Source: Lysobacter sp. S4-A87 (GTDB lineage Bacteria > Pseudomonadota > Gammaproteobacteria > Xanthomonadales > Xanthomonadaceae). Taken from it: DNA of 64,000 nucleotides. This document shows positions 1-8,765 of this stretch, one piece after another. Every line of letters starts with the position of its first letter. The first letter of the stretch is position 1. Both the position numbers and the translations under genes were made by a program. The notes below the pieces were generated by a model. The model was not told where the DNA came from. It ran no database searches and saw only the letters and a list, made by a program, of their open reading frames with translations. The stretch covers positions 1,116,001 through 1,180,000 of the forward strand of contig NZ_CP093341.1 of the NCBI RefSeq assembly GCF_022637455.1, read 5' to 3'.

Positions 1-548
1 CAGTAGCCCTGCGCGATTTCCGGCGCGCGCCGCTGGCTGCGCTCGATGTCCTGCCCGGCCTCGCTGAAGCGGCCCAGATAGGTGAGCACCTGCGCCCGCG
101 CAAGCAGGGTCGGCGGGTAGTCCGGGTCGGCGCGTCGCGCTTCGTCGAGGAAGGCGATCGCGCGGCTGGGAAGGTTGACGTAACTCAGCTGCGCGGCGGC
201 GGCGATCAGCAGCGGGATGGGCATGCGCGACATCGGCTTGGCGCGATCGATCGCCGCCTGCAGCGCCGGCACCTGGTTGAAGGTGCGCAGGCGCGGCAGC
301 AGTTCGGCAAGCAGCCTGGGGTCGGTGGTGCCGGTGCGCGCCGCGGCCAGCGCGTGTTCCTCGGCGCGCCGGTAATGCCCACGCAGCGAGTTCAGGTACG
401 ACAACTGGATGAGCGCATACGGCTCGTTGGGCCGCAGCAGCAGCACCTGCTCGAATGCGGCAATGGCCCCGTCGAGGTCATCGCTGGCCGCCAGCGCTTC
501 GGCTTTGGAAATCAGCGCCTGCAGCGCCGATGGAGCGACGTTCGACAT
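1..548 (-). CDS. TPR protein, N-terminal part of a probable second TPR-sulfotransferase (cut by window edge)
   Basis: The reading frame starts at an ATG (548) one base after the stop of the preceding sulfotransferase gene and runs off the left edge, so only about 182 residues are visible. They are all TPR-like helices, for example DGAIAAFEQVLLLRPNEPYA near residue 25. The helix pattern matches the N-terminal half of the upstream gene: AEEHALAAA here against REHALRAA there, and a final repeat with VLTYLGRFSEAG here against VLRFLGDMAGAE there. I infer a tandem paralogue whose sulfotransferase domain lies outside the window. It could instead be another TPR-headed enzyme such as an aspartyl beta-hydroxylase. 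It is almost certainly co-transcribed with its neighbour. Confidence 0.75.
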   Translation of the reverse strand, partial: MSNVAPSALQALISKAEALAASDDLDGAIAAFEQVLLLRPNEPYALIQLSYLNSLRGHYRRAEEHALAAARTGTTDPRLLAELLPRLRTFNQVPALQAAIDRAKPMSRMPIPLLIAAAAQLSYVNLPSRAIAFLDEARRADPDYPPTLLARAQVLTYLGRFSEAGQDIERSQRRAPEIAQGY

Positions 549-549
549 C

Positions 550-2106
550 TCAGGCTCCGAGCGATTCGCGCAGTGGCTGCAGCTGCCGTTCGTAACGCTT
601 CCACGCGCCAACGCCGCGGCCGTGGATGCCCTCGCGTACCTGGCTGCTGCTCGCCGTTGCCACCGGCGCCTGGTTCCGGGCGATGTCGGACAGCCCTGCC
701 TGTGGCGGCAGGCCAAGGAACTCGATCAGCTGCGCGGCCACGGTTTCCGGATCGGCCACCAGCGCTTCGTAGTCGACCACGCGCACGGCATGCGGCGCCG
801 CGTCCTGCCAGTGCTGCATCCAGCGCTGCACGTTGCGGTTGTGCGCGGCCAGGTCGTCGAGTCCATAGCTGTACGCATAGGCATCGCCCTGGAACAGTTC
901 CTTGAGGTTGGAAAAGCACGCGTCCATCGGATCGCGGCGCAGGCACAGGATGCGTGCCTGCGGCAGCGCCTGCAGGATCATCGGGATGTTGAACAGGTTC
1001 TGCGGGTTCTTGTCGAGCACGCACGGGCGCCCCGGTGCCAGCAACCGCATCCGCTGCGCATACAGATGCCCGGCCGCGCGCAAGTCGGTGCCCTGCAAAC
1101 GTTGCAGGCTCGCCGCAGAGTGACGGAAGAAGTGGTCCGACGCCTGGCTGAGCGCCGCCGCGAAGTCGTTGCGTTCGCCGACCGGATCCACCCAGCCATG
1201 GTTGCCGAGGATGCGATCGAGCAGTGTCGTGCCGGTGCGCGGCATGCCGACGATGAAGACAGGCAACGGGCGCTCGCCCGGCGCAGGTGCAGCCACGGGC
1301 GTCGGTACCGGCAGGCGCATCAGTGCTTCCAGGTGGGCTGCTTCCGCTGCTGCGTCATAGGCCAGGCGCTTGCGCATGATCGCCGCGCCCTGTTCGAGCG
1401 CCTGCCACGCCTGGTCGACCTCGCCTGCCGCGTCCAGTTCGTGGAACAGGGCATACAACAGATGTGCCTGCTCGACACCGCCCGCCGTGCAGCCCGCCAG
1501 CGCCTGGCGGATGCGCGGCACACGCTGCAGCGGCGTGCGCGCCCTGCCATGCGTGGCGAGCGCCCAGTGCGCATCGGCGAACCCCGGTGACTGCACCAGT
1601 GCCGCCTCGTAGGCCTGTTCGGCACCGGCCATGTCGCCGAGGAAACGCAACACGTTGCCGCGCGTATACGACAGCAGCGGATGGGCCGGCACGTGCCGGG
1701 CGACGCCATCGAGGAAGCGCAATGCATCTTCGTAGCGACCCGCCAGCCACAGGTGCTGGGCCAGCACCGCCGATTGCTGGAGGATGTTCGGATCGGACCA
1801 GTCGGCCGACAGGATCACGGAAGCGACCTCGGCCTCCTCGGCGAACTCCAGCAGGCGCCCGGTGACATAGCCGGCGTTGCGGGTGCTTGCCTTCAGGCGC
1901 ACCGCATCGGCGGCACGCAGGGCATGCTCCCTCGCCGTGCAGTAGCGGTCGCCCGCCTGCGCCAGGCGCGACATGCGCAACTGCGCCGGCACATGGTGCG
2001 GCTCCTTCGCCAGCATTTCCTCATACACGCGTCCTGCGCGATCCCACGCACCTTCGGCTTCCAGCCGCTGCGCCTGGCCCCACATTTCAGAAAGAACAGC
2101 CTGCAT
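550..2106 (-). CDS. TPR-repeat sulfotransferase family protein
   Basis: About 518 residues. The first 240 or so are TPR helices; the C-terminal half is a Sulfotransfer-type domain opening with the PAPS 5'-phosphate loop FIVGMPRTGTTLLDRIL near residue 284. A later arginine/serine segment (CLRRDPMDACFSNLK) fits the 3'-phosphate site. The family transfers sulfate from PAPS to a hydroxyl or tyrosine of an unknown target; the TPR part probably binds the acceptor. I chose the ATG at 2106 (MQAVLSEMW) over the longer frame from 2160, because the extra 18 residues look non-coding and no Shine-Dalgarno precedes 2160. It follows the TonB receptor gene on the same strand with a strong terminator between them, so read-through or a separate promoter is needed. 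Confidence 0.88.
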   Translation of the reverse strand: MQAVLSEMWGQAQRLEAEGAWDRAGRVYEEMLAKEPHHVPAQLRMSRLAQAGDRYCTAREHALRAADAVRLKASTRNAGYVTGRLLEFAEEAEVASVILSADWSDPNILQQSAVLAQHLWLAGRYEDALRFLDGVARHVPAHPLLSYTRGNVLRFLGDMAGAEQAYEAALVQSPGFADAHWALATHGRARTPLQRVPRIRQALAGCTAGGVEQAHLLYALFHELDAAGEVDQAWQALEQGAAIMRKRLAYDAAAEAAHLEALMRLPVPTPVAAPAPGERPLPVFIVGMPRTGTTLLDRILGNHGWVDPVGERNDFAAALSQASDHFFRHSAASLQRLQGTDLRAAGHLYAQRMRLLAPGRPCVLDKNPQNLFNIPMILQALPQARILCLRRDPMDACFSNLKELFQGDAYAYSYGLDDLAAHNRNVQRWMQHWQDAAPHAVRVVDYEALVADPETVAAQLIEFLGLPPQAGLSDIARNQAPVATASSSQVREGIHGRGVGAWKRYERQLQPLRESLGA

Positions 2107-2194
2107 AGAACCGCCATCGGAAGGACCGTCCAAGCATAGCGGCATACGTCGCCGGAACAACGCGAAACGAGCAAAAAAGTGGGGTTTTCAGGGC

Positions 2195-2222
2195 AAAAAA
2201 AACGGCCGCCTTGCGGCGGCCG
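2195..2222 (-). terminator. Rho-independent terminator of the TonB receptor gene
   Basis: An 8-bp perfect GC stem (2203-2210 with 2215-2222, loop TTGC) is followed on the minus strand by eight T residues. It sits 25 bases past the receptor stop codon, before the sulfotransferase gene. Confidence 0.85.
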
Positions 2223-2247
2223 TGGAGAGAGAATTGGAACAATTGGA

Positions 2248-5200
2248 TCAGAAGTCGTACTGCAGCATGAAGCGGACCGTACGCGGCGACTGGAAGCTAC
2301 GCGGCACCAGGTAGGTGTTGAGCGGGTTACCCGTGCTGGCCGACTCGGCAACTTCGGTCACGCCCGTGACCTTCTGGTTGTCGAAGACGTTGAACACGTC
2401 GACCTTGAACTTCAGGCCAGGTGCCCAGTTCGGGAAGTACGCCACGTTCAGGTCGATCGAGTTGGTCCAAGGCAGACGGCCTGCGGTACCGCGCGGCACG
2501 GCTACGGCCGGACCGTCGACGCCACCGTCTTCCGTCGTACCGCAACGGAAGAACGAGGAGCCGTACGGGTGGATGCCGCCGTGGTACGGGTACAGCACGC
2601 CCAGGCAGTTGATCGGACGGCCGGACTGCACCAGCAGGTTGGCGCCGACCGACCACTCATCGGTGAACGCGTAGTTGCCGAACACCTTCAGGCTGTGGCG
2701 ACGATCGTTGGGCAGGTAGCCGTACGAGTCGACCGCCAGTTCCTTGTAGTCGAAGTCCTGGGTGACGCTGGTATCGGACTGGCCGATATCCGACTTCACG
2801 CCGCCTTCGGTGTTGCCCTTGTTGTAGGCCAGCGTGTACGACGCCTGGAAGAAGTAGCGGTCCCAGCTGCCGTCCCAGAACAGTTCCAGCGCCTTGTAGC
2901 TGCGCTTGGCTTCCGGTGAGAGCAGTTCGCCCGGCACGGTGGTGGCCTTGAGGTTGCCATCGCCGTACAGGTCGGTCAGGAACACCGCATCCGCGCCCGG
3001 GTTGAACATGCGGCAGTACGGGAAGCCGGCGCTCGGCAGTGCTGCTTCGCGGCCCTGGGCGTCAGCCCACACGCCCGTCGTCGGGTTCTGCGTGAAGCCT
3101 TCGATCTCCAGGATCGGCGTGTAATCGCAGTTGTCGTCGATCGCTGCCTTCATCTTGCGGTAGATGCCGCGGGCACCGATGTTCTGGTGGTCGGTCAGCG
3201 CCTGCTGGAAGCCCAGGATGAACTCGTCCTGGTACATCGGGTCGAGGTTCTGCGAGGCGATGGTCGCCGCGGTCTTGGGCTCGCCGAACTCGCCGTTGAC
3301 GTAACGGAAGGTGCCGCGCGAGGTCAGGCCGAGCGGAGCGCCGGTCACCGGGTCAACACCGGTGAACGTGAACTCTTCGCGGGTGAACAGCGAGGCGCTG
3401 GCGCCACGCACGGCCACGCTCGGGGTGAGCGGCAGGGCGTAACGACCGGCATTACCGTAGATCTTCAGCGTGGAGTCGCCGTTGACGTCCCACGAGAAGC
3501 CCAGGCGCGGAGCGAACTGGTTCTCGATCTCGACGTACTTGTCGCCCTGGCCGTTGAGGTTCTCGAAGGTGTCCCAACGAGCGCCCAGGTAGGCCAGGAA
3601 CGTGTCGGTGACGTTCCAGTTGTCTTCCACGTAGAACGCGTGCTGCTTGACCTCGACGGTCGCGCCCTGGTTCACGATCTGCTCGCGGACCTGGTCGAAG
3701 TCGTCGGCGGTGGCGGCAGTGCGGTCCGGGCCGTTATTGGTCGAGTAGGTCCACAGGCGGCCGCCCTCGAGCGAGGTACCGGCCACGGACTCGTAATCGT
3801 CCTGGTCGTAACCGAAGCCGATCGCGTGGTCGCCCAGCTGCCAGTCGAGGTCGAGGCGGAACTGGTTGCGCTTGTCGCCCGAGTCGACGCGGTCGATCGA
3901 GGTACCGGTGATGTTGCACGAGCTGCCGTACACGCCGGTGACCGACGTGCGGCGACCCGGACGCGTGTCGCTGACGGACGGGCAGCCCGAGGCCGGCTCA
4001 TCCAGGTTGCCGCTGTAGGTCACGTCGACGCCGCCGGCGGTGCGCAGGCGACGCGAGCGCGAGAACTCGCTGTAGCCATACAGGGCCGAGACGGTGAAGG
4101 AGTCGGTCAGGAAGCCGGTGTAGCGGGCGATGTAGTTGTCGCCGCCGTTCTCGGCAAACGAGGTACCGATCAGCGGACCGCGCGTGACCACACCGACCGG
4201 GTTGAGGTAGGAGTGGATCGTGGTCTCACGCTTGTCCGACAACGCCGTGAACTCGATCTTGTTGGCGTCGTTGATGTTCCAGTCCATCTTGACGAGCCAG
4301 GTCGGGTTGCCCTTTTCCGTCTCGTTGTTGTTGGAGCGGGAAACAACGGTGCCCCAGTAGTCCTGCTCGACTTCGCTGTACGAGATCAAGCCGTAGGCGA
4401 ACAGCTTGTCCTTGATCAGCGCGCCGCTGGCCCAGATCGAGCTGCTGTAGCCGCCGAGCGTGTCTTCGGAGTTGTCCTGGCGCAGCTTGCCGAGGTCACC
4501 CGGCACCAGCGGGTTGGAGTAGTAGGTGTTCTCGACTTCCGAACGCAGCGAATCGGGCGACCAGAAGATGTTGCCACCGGCCTCGAACTCGTTGGTACCG
4601 CGCTTGGACACCATGTTGACGACGCCGCCCAGCGAGCGACCGAACTCGGCGCCGTAGCCACCGGTCTTGATCTGCTGTTCGGCAACCGCTTCGTACGGAA
4701 CCTGAGCGAAGTTCAGGCTGCGGAACGAGTTGGTGATGTTGAAGCCGTTGAGGTAGTACTGGTTTTCGGCGACTGACGAACCACCGAACGAGGCCAGGTT
4801 GCCGAACGCGGTATCGCCGCGGACGGTACCCGGCGCCAGCAGGGCGACCGAGGTGGCGTCACGCAGCACCGGGATCTTGGCGATCTGGGCGGCGGTCAGG
4901 ATGGAGGTGGACTCGACCGACGAGACGTCGATCGGATTCACCGCCTGGGCGCCGACCACGACCACGCTGTCGAGGGTGGTGGCCGAGCCGCCGCTGGCAG
5001 CGACGAAATTGACCGGGGTACCGGTACCGATGTTGACGGCGATGCCGTCGCGCACCGTGGTGGTGCCGTCCGGACGCTGCAGCGTGATGCGGTACTGGCC
5101 CGGCGACAGAGCCGGCACGCGGTAGGTGCCATCGCCTGTGACGGTGATTTCACGACGGAAACCGGTGGCCGGGTTCTCGACAATGACGGTCTCCCCAGCC

Positions 5201-5328
5201 GTCGCTTGTCCGAATACGGCGCCGCTGGTGGACTGGGCGTGGACGCCGGTCGAGGCGAAGCACACGCCAAGCGCCACGGTAAGCGCGCTGCGCCGCAGAT
5301 TGCGGTTCATGGATGAACGTTTAGACAC
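2248..5328 (-). CDS. Oar-like TonB-dependent outer-membrane receptor with carboxypeptidase-regulatory-like domain
   Basis: About 1026 residues. A signal peptide (ALTVALGVCFASTGVHAQS) is followed by a carboxypeptidase-regulatory-like beta-sandwich (about residues 35-105, with the typical GTYRVPALSPGQYRITL), a TonB plug domain (VVGAQAVNPIDVSS, then GGVVNMVSKRGTNEFEAG) and a large beta-barrel ending in the outer-membrane signature FMLQYDF. It would import or bind a ligand using TonB/ExbB energy; the ligand is unknown. The GTG at 5328 is chosen because a GGGGG Shine-Dalgarno lies four bases upstream, while the ATG at 5310 has none. Neighbours are the two TPR-sulfotransferase genes downstream and a Clp-type operator upstream. 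Oar-like proteins are numerous in Xanthomonadaceae. Confidence 0.93.
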   Translation of the reverse strand: MSKRSSMNRNLRRSALTVALGVCFASTGVHAQSTSGAVFGQATAGETVIVENPATGFRREITVTGDGTYRVPALSPGQYRITLQRPDGTTTVRDGIAVNIGTGTPVNFVAASGGSATTLDSVVVVGAQAVNPIDVSSVESTSILTAAQIAKIPVLRDATSVALLAPGTVRGDTAFGNLASFGGSSVAENQYYLNGFNITNSFRSLNFAQVPYEAVAEQQIKTGGYGAEFGRSLGGVVNMVSKRGTNEFEAGGNIFWSPDSLRSEVENTYYSNPLVPGDLGKLRQDNSEDTLGGYSSSIWASGALIKDKLFAYGLISYSEVEQDYWGTVVSRSNNNETEKGNPTWLVKMDWNINDANKIEFTALSDKRETTIHSYLNPVGVVTRGPLIGTSFAENGGDNYIARYTGFLTDSFTVSALYGYSEFSRSRRLRTAGGVDVTYSGNLDEPASGCPSVSDTRPGRRTSVTGVYGSSCNITGTSIDRVDSGDKRNQFRLDLDWQLGDHAIGFGYDQDDYESVAGTSLEGGRLWTYSTNNGPDRTAATADDFDQVREQIVNQGATVEVKQHAFYVEDNWNVTDTFLAYLGARWDTFENLNGQGDKYVEIENQFAPRLGFSWDVNGDSTLKIYGNAGRYALPLTPSVAVRGASASLFTREEFTFTGVDPVTGAPLGLTSRGTFRYVNGEFGEPKTAATIASQNLDPMYQDEFILGFQQALTDHQNIGARGIYRKMKAAIDDNCDYTPILEIEGFTQNPTTGVWADAQGREAALPSAGFPYCRMFNPGADAVFLTDLYGDGNLKATTVPGELLSPEAKRSYKALELFWDGSWDRYFFQASYTLAYNKGNTEGGVKSDIGQSDTSVTQDFDYKELAVDSYGYLPNDRRHSLKVFGNYAFTDEWSVGANLLVQSGRPINCLGVLYPYHGGIHPYGSSFFRCGTTEDGGVDGPAVAVPRGTAGRLPWTNSIDLNVAYFPNWAPGLKFKVDVFNVFDNQKVTGVTEVAESASTGNPLNTYLVPRSFQSPRTVRFMLQYDF

Positions 5329-5677
5329 ATTTCCCCCAAATTCAGCAAATGGAATTGCCCTGTAAGGCCTAGCGACCATGACTTCAGGCATACAGCCGGG
5401 TCAACGGTTAACGCATCGTTCACCTTTGTCTTTTTTTAGTTTTGTGAACGCTGTCACATTTTTCATGCAACCTTCACCCAGGTTTGACAATCCAGCAACT
5501 TTTGCCTTGCTGAATCCGGCAAAAGGGGGGCTTAGAGGCCAGTTCATGAAATTCCTAACTTGTCTTTGCCGACTTTGGCGGCAACAACCGTGCCAGAGGC
5601 ACTCCACCATGGAGCGGCCACGGCAAGGCCGCCCCTCGGGCGGGGACGGGCTCACGACAAGGCAGGTGGGGCGGCGA
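5329..5677. other. Intergenic region holding the receptor promoter
   Basis: This 349-base gap is the only gene-free stretch over 300 bases. The part from 5400 to 5535 is clearly AT-richer than the surroundings and holds the Clp-type palindrome. On the other side, near 5627-5645, is a short GC hairpin (CCGCCC CTC GGGCGG) just past the end of the c-di-GMP gene, without a T-tract. A small minus-strand frame (5401-5655) has no coding character. Confidence 0.6.
5443..5458 (-). promoter_or_regulatory. CRP/Clp-type operator upstream of the TonB receptor
   Basis: The sequence is TGTGA-N6-TCACA with no mismatch in either half-site, which is the consensus of E. coli CRP and of Xanthomonas Clp. Its centre is about 122 bases upstream of the receptor GTG. 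A TTGACC hexamer at 5399-5404 on the minus strand could be a -35 element; that would put the operator near -81, a helical phase compatible with class I activation. The -10 is not convincing. Confidence 0.65.
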
Positions 5678-8641
5678 TCAGCCGCTGACAGCGCGCAGCA
5701 GGTTCTGCGTATGGGCGCGCTCGGCCGGGTAGCCGAACAGGTAGCCCTGGCCGTAGGTGCAGCCCAGTTCGCGCAGGGCGGCGCGCTGGGCCTCGGTCTC
5801 GACGCCTTCGCCGATGGTGTGGATGCCTAGGGTCCCGGCCAGCGCCTGGATCGCCCGGACCACCGCCACGCTCTCGGGCTGGGCGTCACCGATCAGGCCG
5901 GAGACGAAGCTCTGGTCGATCTTCAGGCACTCGATCGGGAACCGGTGCAGGTAGGACAGCGCCGAGAAGCCGGTGCCGAAGTCGTCCAGCTGGGCGAGCA
6001 CGCCATGGCTGCGCAGCGTCCGCAGCATGCGCAGTGCGCGCGGGACGTCGTCGAGCAGCGCCACCTCGGTGATCTCGATGCGCAGGCGGTGCGGGTCGGC
6101 GCCGGCCTGGTCGATCATGCGCAGCAGGCGGTCGGCGAAATCGCCCGAACGGAAATGCCGCGGCGACACGTTGACCGAGATGTAGCCCTCGCCGCCACGG
6201 GCGAGCTCTTCCATCACCTGGCCATAGAGGATCCAGTCGACCTCCTCGATCAGGCCGCTGTCCTCGCCCACGCCGATGAACTCGCTCGGCGTCAGCAGGC
6301 CACGGCGCTCATGGCGCCAGCGCAGCAGCGCCTCGTGGCCGATCACGCGGTGGTCGTCCAGGCGCACGATCGGCTGGTAGAAGGCGACGAAGCCGTCGCC
6401 GTTGATGGCACGTCGCAGGTCGGCCTCGAGATCGAGGATGCGCACCGCCTCCTCGCGCATGGCCTCGTCGAACACCGCACACCGGTCGCGGCCGGCGGCC
6501 TTGGCCCGGTACATGGCGGCGTCGGCGTCGCGCAGCAGCTCGGCGCCGGTGCGGTAGCGCGGGTGCCACAGGGCGATGCCCAGGCTGGCCGACGGGAACA
6601 CTTCGCGCCCGGCGATCCAGCACGGTTCACCCAGGGCGCGCAGCACGCGCTGGGCCAGTTCCTCGGCGACCTCGGGGCCGTCGATGTCCTCGATCAGGAT
6701 GGCGTACTCGTCGCCGCCCAGGCGCGCGACGGTGTCGTCCTCGCGGACGGCTTCGACGATCCGGCGCCCGGCCTCGACCAGCAGTTCGTCGCCAGCGGAA
6801 TGGCCGACGCTGTCGTTGACCAGCTTGAACCGGTCCAGGTCCAGGAACAGCACCGCGAACGTGCTCTGCTGCTCGCTGCGCGCCCGCGCGATCGCCTGGG
6901 CCAGGCGGTCGAGCAGCTGGCTGCGGTTGGGCAGCCCGGTCAGCGCGTCGTGCATCGCCTGGTGGGTCAGCTGCTGCTCCACACGCAGGCGCTCGCCGAT
7001 CTGCGCCAGCAGTTCGGTGTTGGCCTGGGCGAGCTCGCGGGTGCGCGAATCGACCCGCTGCTCCAGCTCGGCGTGGGCCGACACCAGGCGGTCCTGCGCC
7101 TGCTTGCGCGCCAGGCCGATGCTGATGTGATGGGCAACGAAGGTCAGCAGTTCCTGGTCGCGGACGCTGAAGTTGATCGCCGGCGAATAGCTCTGCACGG
7201 TGATCACGCCGACCACCGACTCGTTGTGGAACAGCGGCACGCCGAGCCAGCAATGGGCGAGCGAACCGCGGCTGCGCACCAGGCCCTGCGCTTCGAGTGC
7301 GGCAATGCGCTTGCGGTCGGCCAGCAGCGCGCGGCCGCGGGCGATCACGTATTCGGTCAGGCCCGAGGCCAGCTTGCGGTTCTCGCGGTTGGCATCGCGC
7401 TCGTCGATCGAGTACGGGAATTCCAGTCCCTGGCCGTCGTCGGACACCAGCGCGATGTAGAAATTTCGCGCGTACAGCAGGTCGCTGACGACATCGTGGA
7501 CCTGGGTGTAGAAGCGTTCCAGCGTCTCGGAGGTGATCGACAGTTCGGCGATGCGGAACAACGCCCGCTGCAGGCGCTCGGCGCGCTGGCGTTCGATGAT
7601 CTCGGCCTGCAGGTCGCGGTTGCTCAGTTGCAGCGCCTGGGTGCGCTCCTCGACCCGGCGCTCGAGTTCCTCGCGGGCATGGAAGCGGTCGAGCGCGGTC
7701 AGGATGTGCTGGGCGACGAACGACAGCAGTGCCCGCTCCTCTTCGCCATAGACGTCGGGGCGATCGTAGCTTTGCACCACGATCGCGCCGCAGATGCGGT
7801 CTTCGCGGCGCATCGGCACGCCCAGCCAGTCCTCGCTGTCGGGGCCGTGGCGAGCGTCGCGGGCGACGCCGAGGCGGTCGCGGATCAGTTCCGACGGACC
7901 CTGCAGCGGCTCGCCATGGCGCAGCAGCGCCACGGTCACGCTGTTGGGCATGTCGTCGATGGCGATGTCGCGCTCGGGTTCGGCGACGTAGGTGTCGACC
8001 TGGTCGGCGAAGTAAAGGAAGCGCAGGCTGTCGCGGACGTCGTCGTACAGCACGATGTAGAGATTGGCCGCGTACATCAGCCCGGCCACGACGGTGTGGA
8101 TCCGCCGCAGCATGTCGGCCAGCTCCAGGTCGGAACCGGCCAGATCGGCGATCTCGAACAGCGCCTGCTGCAGGCGTTCGGATTTTTCCAGCGATTCGGC
8201 GCGGGCCAGCGTGCGCAACGCGACCAGGTGCGAGACGACCACGCGCTGGGCCATCGCCAGCCAGATCTGCCGCACTTCGCCGGCGACCGGCCCGGGCAAC
8301 TGCACGGCGATCGCCACGCGGACGCCCTCGGCGGTGGTCCAGGCAATCTCGATGCGGTGCGAATGGTGGCCGACCGGGCTGCGCTGCAGCAGCACCTCGG
8401 CGCGGCTGGCCAGCGCGCTGGTGGCGCCCGGCGAGGCCGAGCCGGCGGCAATGCCGGAGTTCGGGTCGCGCCAGAGCACGGCGACCTCGGAGCCCGGCGG
8501 CAGGGCCTGCTGCAGGGTGTCGGCCAGCGAATCGCGCCCGTAGCCGGCATCGACGATTCGGACGGCCTTTGGCCTGCTGCGATTGGACACTGCGGATGGG
8601 GCCCCTGGTCGGACGCCGAAGGATAGCGCGACGCCGGCCAT
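5678..8641 (-). CDS. GAF-GAF-GGDEF-EAL cyclic-di-GMP signalling protein
   Basis: About 987 residues with no membrane segment or signal peptide. An N-terminal region of about 160 residues is followed by two GAF sensor domains (about 165-320 and 350-515), each leading into a charged helix of coiled-coil type, then GGDEF (about 575-735) and EAL (about 750-985). The cyclase motif is GGDEY, with an RxxD inhibitory site (REDD) exactly five residues upstream. The EAL domain keeps HEALLRW, NVSPRHF, DDFGTGFSALSYL, LKIDQSF and GEGVET, so phosphodiesterase activity is likely; the GGDEY domain may be an active cyclase or a GTP-binding regulator. The start is uncertain: ATG 8641 is used, GTG 8590 is possible, and the longest frame reaches 8827 across the divergent sigma gene. 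Confidence 0.9.
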   Translation of the reverse strand: MAGVALSFGVRPGAPSAVSNRSRPKAVRIVDAGYGRDSLADTLQQALPPGSEVAVLWRDPNSGIAAGSASPGATSALASRAEVLLQRSPVGHHSHRIEIAWTTAEGVRVAIAVQLPGPVAGEVRQIWLAMAQRVVVSHLVALRTLARAESLEKSERLQQALFEIADLAGSDLELADMLRRIHTVVAGLMYAANLYIVLYDDVRDSLRFLYFADQVDTYVAEPERDIAIDDMPNSVTVALLRHGEPLQGPSELIRDRLGVARDARHGPDSEDWLGVPMRREDRICGAIVVQSYDRPDVYGEEERALLSFVAQHILTALDRFHAREELERRVEERTQALQLSNRDLQAEIIERQRAERLQRALFRIAELSITSETLERFYTQVHDVVSDLLYARNFYIALVSDDGQGLEFPYSIDERDANRENRKLASGLTEYVIARGRALLADRKRIAALEAQGLVRSRGSLAHCWLGVPLFHNESVVGVITVQSYSPAINFSVRDQELLTFVAHHISIGLARKQAQDRLVSAHAELEQRVDSRTRELAQANTELLAQIGERLRVEQQLTHQAMHDALTGLPNRSQLLDRLAQAIARARSEQQSTFAVLFLDLDRFKLVNDSVGHSAGDELLVEAGRRIVEAVREDDTVARLGGDEYAILIEDIDGPEVAEELAQRVLRALGEPCWIAGREVFPSASLGIALWHPRYRTGAELLRDADAAMYRAKAAGRDRCAVFDEAMREEAVRILDLEADLRRAINGDGFVAFYQPIVRLDDHRVIGHEALLRWRHERRGLLTPSEFIGVGEDSGLIEEVDWILYGQVMEELARGGEGYISVNVSPRHFRSGDFADRLLRMIDQAGADPHRLRIEITEVALLDDVPRALRMLRTLRSHGVLAQLDDFGTGFSALSYLHRFPIECLKIDQSFVSGLIGDAQPESVAVVRAIQALAGTLGIHTIGEGVETEAQRAALRELGCTYGQGYLFGYPAERAHTQNLLRAVSG

Positions 8642-8765
8642 GCGTGGATCAACCCCGTCGCGAACTGCGATCCGTTTATCCGATATGGACCTGGCCCTGC
8701 AACTGACCGTGCCGCCGATGCCCCGTGGCTTCCCGTTGGCGCCTCCAGCCCGTACCCTGCCGCGG

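Noticed and set aside
3187-4776. 529-codon plus-strand frame
   Set aside because: Antisense to the TonB receptor gene; low-complexity Val/Arg/Glu-rich translation without motifs.
5401-5655. 84-codon minus-strand frame between the receptor and the c-di-GMP gene
   Set aside because: No ribosome site, no family, and it covers the AT-rich promoter and Clp operator.
5945-8626. Open frame of 893 codons on the plus strand
   Set aside because: It lies wholly opposite the GAF-GGDEF-EAL gene, has no recognisable domain and is explained by high GC at third positions.
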